From contig DATJFQ010000004.1 in the NCBI GenBank assembly GCA_035495555.1, positions 1 through 16,897 on the forward strand: a DNA stretch of 16,897 bases. Direction: 5' to 3'. This document shows positions 13,827-16,897 of this stretch, in pieces; position 1 is the first letter of the stretch; each line of letters starts with the position of its first letter. Below the pieces are notes generated by a model, which worked only from the letters and a program-made list of their open reading frames with translations, was not told where the DNA came from and did no database searches. Both the position numbers and the translations under genes were made by a program. Source of the stretch: DATJFQ01 sp035495555. Its GTDB lineage: Bacteria > Acidobacteriota > Vicinamibacteria > Vicinamibacterales > 2-12-FULL-66-21.

Positions 13827-13858
13827 TCCAGGAAGTCAGAAGTCGAGAGTCGGAAAAG

Positions 13859-13887
13859 GAGCGGCGCTTCGGCGCCGCTCTTTTTTT
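13859..13887 (+). terminator. Rho-independent terminator of the receptor gene
   Basis: GAGCGGCGC (13859-13867) pairs perfectly with GCGCCGCTC (13872-13880) around a stable TTCG tetraloop, followed by seven T (13881-13887). It lies 32 nt after the receptor stop codon and separates the receptor from the next lipoprotein gene. Confidence 0.95.
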
Positions 13888-14009
13888 GTGCGCTGTATTG
13901 AAGCATCAGGGGAGGATCAGACCGTCAGCTGCACGGGCCGACGGCGACTGTACCCAGTCTCCGAAGTCCGCGGTCCGCCGGGGCCAGGCTCAGCGGCTGT
14001 CGCGCAAGT

Positions 14010-14018
14010 TGTTAAAAT
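14010..14018 (+). promoter_or_regulatory. Candidate extended -10 for the second lipoprotein gene
   Basis: TGT followed by TAAAAT (14013-14018) is an extended -10 pattern. Transcription would start about 4 nt before GTG 14029, so the mRNA would be almost leaderless. No Shine-Dalgarno precedes the GTG. Confidence 0.4.
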
Positions 14019-14028
14019 CACAGTGCTC

Positions 14029-16113
14029 GTGAGAAACACCGTGGTCGCCGCGGCCCTGCTGCTCGTCGCCTGCCGCGGCTCGTCTCCTCCGCCGCAGCCT
14101 GCAACTCCCCCGAACGTCCTGCTCGTCACCATCGACACACTCCGCGCCGATCGGCTGAACCCCGACACGATGCCGCGTGTGACGGCGCTCGCGTCGGCCG
14201 GCACACGGTTCGTCCACGCCCGTGCCGTCGTCCCGCTGACCGAACCGTCGCACACCACAATCCTCACCGGCGCCTTGCCCGCGCAGACCGGTGTACACGT
14301 GAACGGCACCGTCCCAAGGACTCCACAGACGACCATCGCCGGAGCGCTGCACGGCGCGGGTTATCGCACCGGTGCGTTCGTCGGCGCCTACGTGCTCGAT
14401 CGGCGATTCGGGTTGTCTCTCGGATTCGACACGTACGACGATCGGGTCGAACGCGATCCGTCGGGCGCGCCCCGCCTCGAAGCCGAACGCCGGGGTGATC
14501 ATGTGGTCGATGCCGCGCTCGCCTGGCTGCGCCAGAACGACAGCCGGCCGTTCTTCGCGTGGATCCACTTGTACGACCCGCATGCGCCCTATGAACCACC
14601 GCCGGAATACCTCGGCCGCGCCCACGGACGGGCGTACGACGGCGAGGTCATGTTCGCCGACGCGCAGGTCGGACGCGTGCTCGACTGGCTGAAATCCGCA
14701 GCGCAAGACGGAAGAACGATCGTCGCGATCGCCGGCGATCATGGCGAAGGGCTGGGCGATCACGGAGAAGACACGCACGGCATGCTCGCGTACGATTCGA
14801 CGCTGCGCGTGCCGCTCGTCATCCGGCAGCCGGGACGCGCCGCGGCGGTTGTCGACGCCCCGGTTTCGCTGGTGGATCTCCCCGCTACGCTCTGCGATCT
14901 CGCGGGAGTGGCGATCCCGGAATCGATGCGCCACTGGTCGATCATGTCCGGGAAGCCAATCGCTGTTCGCTCAGCACGCGGTGGTTCGCAATCGACGAGC
15001 GAAGGCGCCGCAGAGATCTACGCGGAAACGCAGTACCCGCGCGCGGCAGGATGGCACGCGTTGACTGCGCTCGTCGATCAGCGCTGGAAGGTGATCGCGT
15101 CTTCTGAGACAGAGCTGTACGATCTGGAGAACGATCCCGGGGAGACGCATAACATCGCTCAGGACAAGACGCCGCTCGCCTCGGCGCTTACGTCGCGGGC
15201 GGCGCGACTGTCGGCATCGGCACCGGGCACGGACTCGAAAGTATCCGACGACGCACGCGAGCGGCTGCAGTCGCTCGGGTACGTGGCCTCTTCGGCCGCT
15301 GCCGCCGCCGACAACGATCGCGCGCCGAACCCGGCCGGCCAGATTTACGCGTGGAACACATTCGAGCGTGTGCTGTCCGGGCTGAGCGCGGGCGATGCCG
15401 CGAGAGCGCTGCCGGATCTGGGCAAGCTGGCGCGCTCGCACCCGGATTCGCCAATCTTCCAGTCGACGTATGCGCGCGCGCTGAAGGAGACCGGCCGCGT
15501 GCGCGATGCGCTCGACATCTACCGCCGTGCCGTCGCGCGATGGCCGGACGACGCGTCGCTCTATCACGATCTGGCCGTCGCCGCGACGGCCGCGGGCAAG
15601 CGCGCGGAAGCCGCGCGCGCCGAGCAGGCGGCGCTCGCGCTCGACCCGTCCAACGGATCGGCCGCGAACGGACTCGGACTCGTCGAGACGGCGAACGGGC
15701 ACCCGCACGAAGCCGTGCGCGCCTTCGAGAAGGCGGTGACCGCGGATCCCACAAACGCCGTCTACTGGACGAATCTCGGAAATGCCCGACGCGATGCGGG
15801 CAATGCCGCGGGCGCTGAGGAAGCGTATCGAACCGCGCTCGAGCACGACCCGAGATCCGCCGACGCGGCCAACGGGATGGGGGTGCTGCTCGTACAGCGC
15901 GGCAACGCGGCGGAGGCGATCACCTGGTTCGAACGCGCGCTCGCGGGAGACGACACGTTCGTCGACGCGCACCTCAATCTGGGAATCGCGTACCAGGAAT
16001 CAGGGCTGCGTGACAAGGCCGCCGAGCAGTACCGACGCGTGCTCGCGCTGGCGCAGCCGGGAACGCGCTCTTACAGCGCGGCGGCGACGCTCCTGGCGGC
16101 CCTCAATCGCTAG
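14029..16113 (+). CDS. Lipoprotein with alkaline-phosphatase-superfamily ('sulfatase') domain and TPR repeats (2)
   Basis: From GTG 14029 the 694-aa protein opens M-R-N-T-V-V and has a perfect lipobox L-V-A-C (12-15). GTG 14023 is the alternative; frames further upstream read non-coding leader. The enzyme domain (about 29-420) has N-V-L-L-V-T-I-D-T-L-R-A-D (29-41; D36 metal ligand), nucleophile loop P-L-T-E-P-S-H-T-T-I-L-T-G (69-81) with Thr71 in the formylglycine position, D-P-H-A-P-Y (183-188), G-D-H-G-E (236-240) with H245 and H250, and W-K-V-I-x-S-x-x-x-E-L-Y-D-L (353-366). A long TPR region (about 436-694, roughly seven units, such as 575-607 and 611-640) fills the C-terminus. It is a diverged paralogue of the 8614 gene with more TPRs. 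It probably acts outside the inner membrane on a phosphoester or sulfoester substrate, with TPRs docking a partner. Confidence 0.9.
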   Translation: MRNTVVAAALLLVACRGSSPPPQPATPPNVLLVTIDTLRADRLNPDTMPRVTALASAGTRFVHARAVVPLTEPSHTTILTGALPAQTGVHVNGTVPRTPQTTIAGALHGAGYRTGAFVGAYVLDRRFGLSLGFDTYDDRVERDPSGAPRLEAERRGDHVVDAALAWLRQNDSRPFFAWIHLYDPHAPYEPPPEYLGRAHGRAYDGEVMFADAQVGRVLDWLKSAAQDGRTIVAIAGDHGEGLGDHGEDTHGMLAYDSTLRVPLVIRQPGRAAAVVDAPVSLVDLPATLCDLAGVAIPESMRHWSIMSGKPIAVRSARGGSQSTSEGAAEIYAETQYPRAAGWHALTALVDQRWKVIASSETELYDLENDPGETHNIAQDKTPLASALTSRAARLSASAPGTDSKVSDDARERLQSLGYVASSAAAAADNDRAPNPAGQIYAWNTFERVLSGLSAGDAARALPDLGKLARSHPDSPIFQSTYARALKETGRVRDALDIYRRAVARWPDDASLYHDLAVAATAAGKRAEAARAEQAALALDPSNGSAANGLGLVETANGHPHEAVRAFEKAVTADPTNAVYWTNLGNARRDAGNAAGAEEAYRTALEHDPRSADAANGMGVLLVQRGNAAEAITWFERALAGDDTFVDAHLNLGIAYQESGLRDKAAEQYRRVLALAQPGTRSYSAAATLLAALNR

Positions 16114-16152
16114 TCAGCCTTCCGGCGTTCAACACCCGTGAACCGCAAACGC

Positions 16153-16897
16153 TCAGGCGCGAATCGCGGTGAGCGGATCGACCCGGGACGCCCGCCGAGC
16201 CGGCAGGTAGCACGCAAGGGCAGCGACGACGAGGACACCGGCCGAGAGCACCCCGTAGGCAAGCGGGTCGGTTGGCGACACGCCGAACAGCACGGCGCTG
16301 ACGAGCCGTGATGCGGCGGCGGCAATCGCAAGACCGATCACCACGCCTGGAATCGCGAGCCGCAGCCCGTCGCCGATCGTCTGGCGCAGGATCTCCGTCC
16401 GCTGTGCCCCGAGCGCCATCCGCACCCCGATTTCCGGCACCCGCTGCGACACGGTGTAGCTCAACACCCCGTAAATCCCGACGAGCGCGAGCGCCAGCGC
16501 AAGCACCGCGAAGGCTTCGATTACCAGCATCGCCAGCCGGCGCGGGGCAAGGTGCTCGTCAACGATGTCATCCATCGTTCGGAACTGCCAGACCGTCACC
16601 GTCGGATCCGCCTCGTGAACGGCTTCCCGGATCGCGCCGACCAGTGCCTCCGGGTCTCCATCGGCGCGTACCGCGAGCTGCATATCGCTGTTGACGTCCT
16701 GCTCCGCGGGAAGAAACGCCTCAGGATCGACCGGACTGTCCGGCCCGTCGTGATGAACGTCACCGACGACCCCGACGATGGTCCGCCACGGAGCCTTCGG
16801 GTTCGGCCCGAGCCGGATGCGCGCGCCGATCGCATGGCCGTTCGGGAAAAAGCGCTGGACGAGCGCGCGGTTCACGACCGCCACTTTGAGGCTGGCG
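16153..16897 (-). CDS. ADOP/MacB-like ABC transporter permease, C-terminal part (cut by window edge)
   Basis: The visible 247 residues are the last part of a second MacB-like permease; the N-terminus lies beyond the window. They comprise the end of a MacB periplasmic core (A-V-V-N-R-A-L-V-Q-R-F-F-P-N-G, then I-V-G-V-V-G-D-V) and a complete FtsX domain with three or more helices, containing V-P-E-I-G-V-R-M-A-L-G-A-Q and closing P-A-R-R-A-S-R-V-D-P-L-T-A-I-R-A. It corresponds to the last 250 residues of the permease at 5166 but is clearly diverged from it. Whether the full gene has two FtsX units cannot be seen. It is convergent with the second lipoprotein gene, 39 nt apart. Confidence 0.9.
   Translation of the reverse strand, partial: ASLKVAVVNRALVQRFFPNGHAIGARIRLGPNPKAPWRTIVGVVGDVHHDGPDSPVDPEAFLPAEQDVNSDMQLAVRADGDPEALVGAIREAVHEADPTVTVWQFRTMDDIVDEHLAPRRLAMLVIEAFAVLALALALVGIYGVLSYTVSQRVPEIGVRMALGAQRTEILRQTIGDGLRLAIPGVVIGLAIAAAASRLVSAVLFGVSPTDPLAYGVLSAGVLVVAALACYLPARRASRVDPLTAIRA

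Noticed and set aside
13990..14934. 314-codon minus-strand ORF opposite lipoprotein 2
   Set aside because: Arg-rich antisense shadow of the sulfatase domain with no independent start signal.

Overview
The window is GC-rich chromosomal DNA, most likely from an Acidobacteriota bacterium, possibly Vicinamibacteria. The assignment is an inference from gene content: two large two-FtsX-domain 'orphan' MacB-like permeases (ADOP type), an Oar-like TonB-dependent receptor with a carboxypeptidase-regulatory N-terminus, and two lipoproteins that fuse an alkaline-phosphatase-superfamily ('sulfatase') domain to TPR repeats. No rRNA is present to settle it.

Layout. 1-340: the end of an unrecognised small ORF, then a complete tRNA-Pro(UGG) with encoded CCA. 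618-1485 (minus): an ArsR-type repressor followed 10 nt later by an SRPBCC (AHSA1-like) gene; a perfect 11-bp-arm palindrome covers the repressor's start codon. 1761-2186 (plus): a DUF1801 protein. 2187-2644 (minus): the broken 5' part of a TolB/PD40 beta-propeller gene. 2668-4962 (minus): a P1B-1 copper/silver ATPase with YHS and metal-binding N-terminal modules. Between it and the next, divergent gene are four copies of a 29-bp tandem repeat (5011-5117). 5166-7613 (plus): ADOP permease. 7623-7790 (plus): a 55-codon basic small protein that overlaps the 3' end of the convergent DUF1835 gene (7696-8622, minus).

8614-16113 is a same-strand block: TPR-sulfatase lipoprotein 1, an intergenic array of GGGGTCTGACCCC palindromes, a 984-aa TonB-dependent receptor closed by a strong terminator, and TPR-sulfatase lipoprotein 2. 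16153 to the end (minus) is the C-terminal half of a second ADOP permease.

How the parts may work together. The receptor and two flanking lipoproteins could form an outer-membrane uptake or envelope-processing module. Both enzymes have Thr where sulfatases have the formylglycine Cys/Ser, so they are more likely phospho-transferases or phosphohydrolases than true sulfatases. Several genes (arsR, the small ORF, both lipoproteins, copper ATPase) have a -10-like hexamer almost against the start codon and no Shine-Dalgarno, which suggests leaderless or near-leaderless mRNAs; others (receptor, permease, SRPBCC) have clear ribosome binding sites. Two different REP-like repeat families occupy intergenic DNA, with no transposase gene in view.
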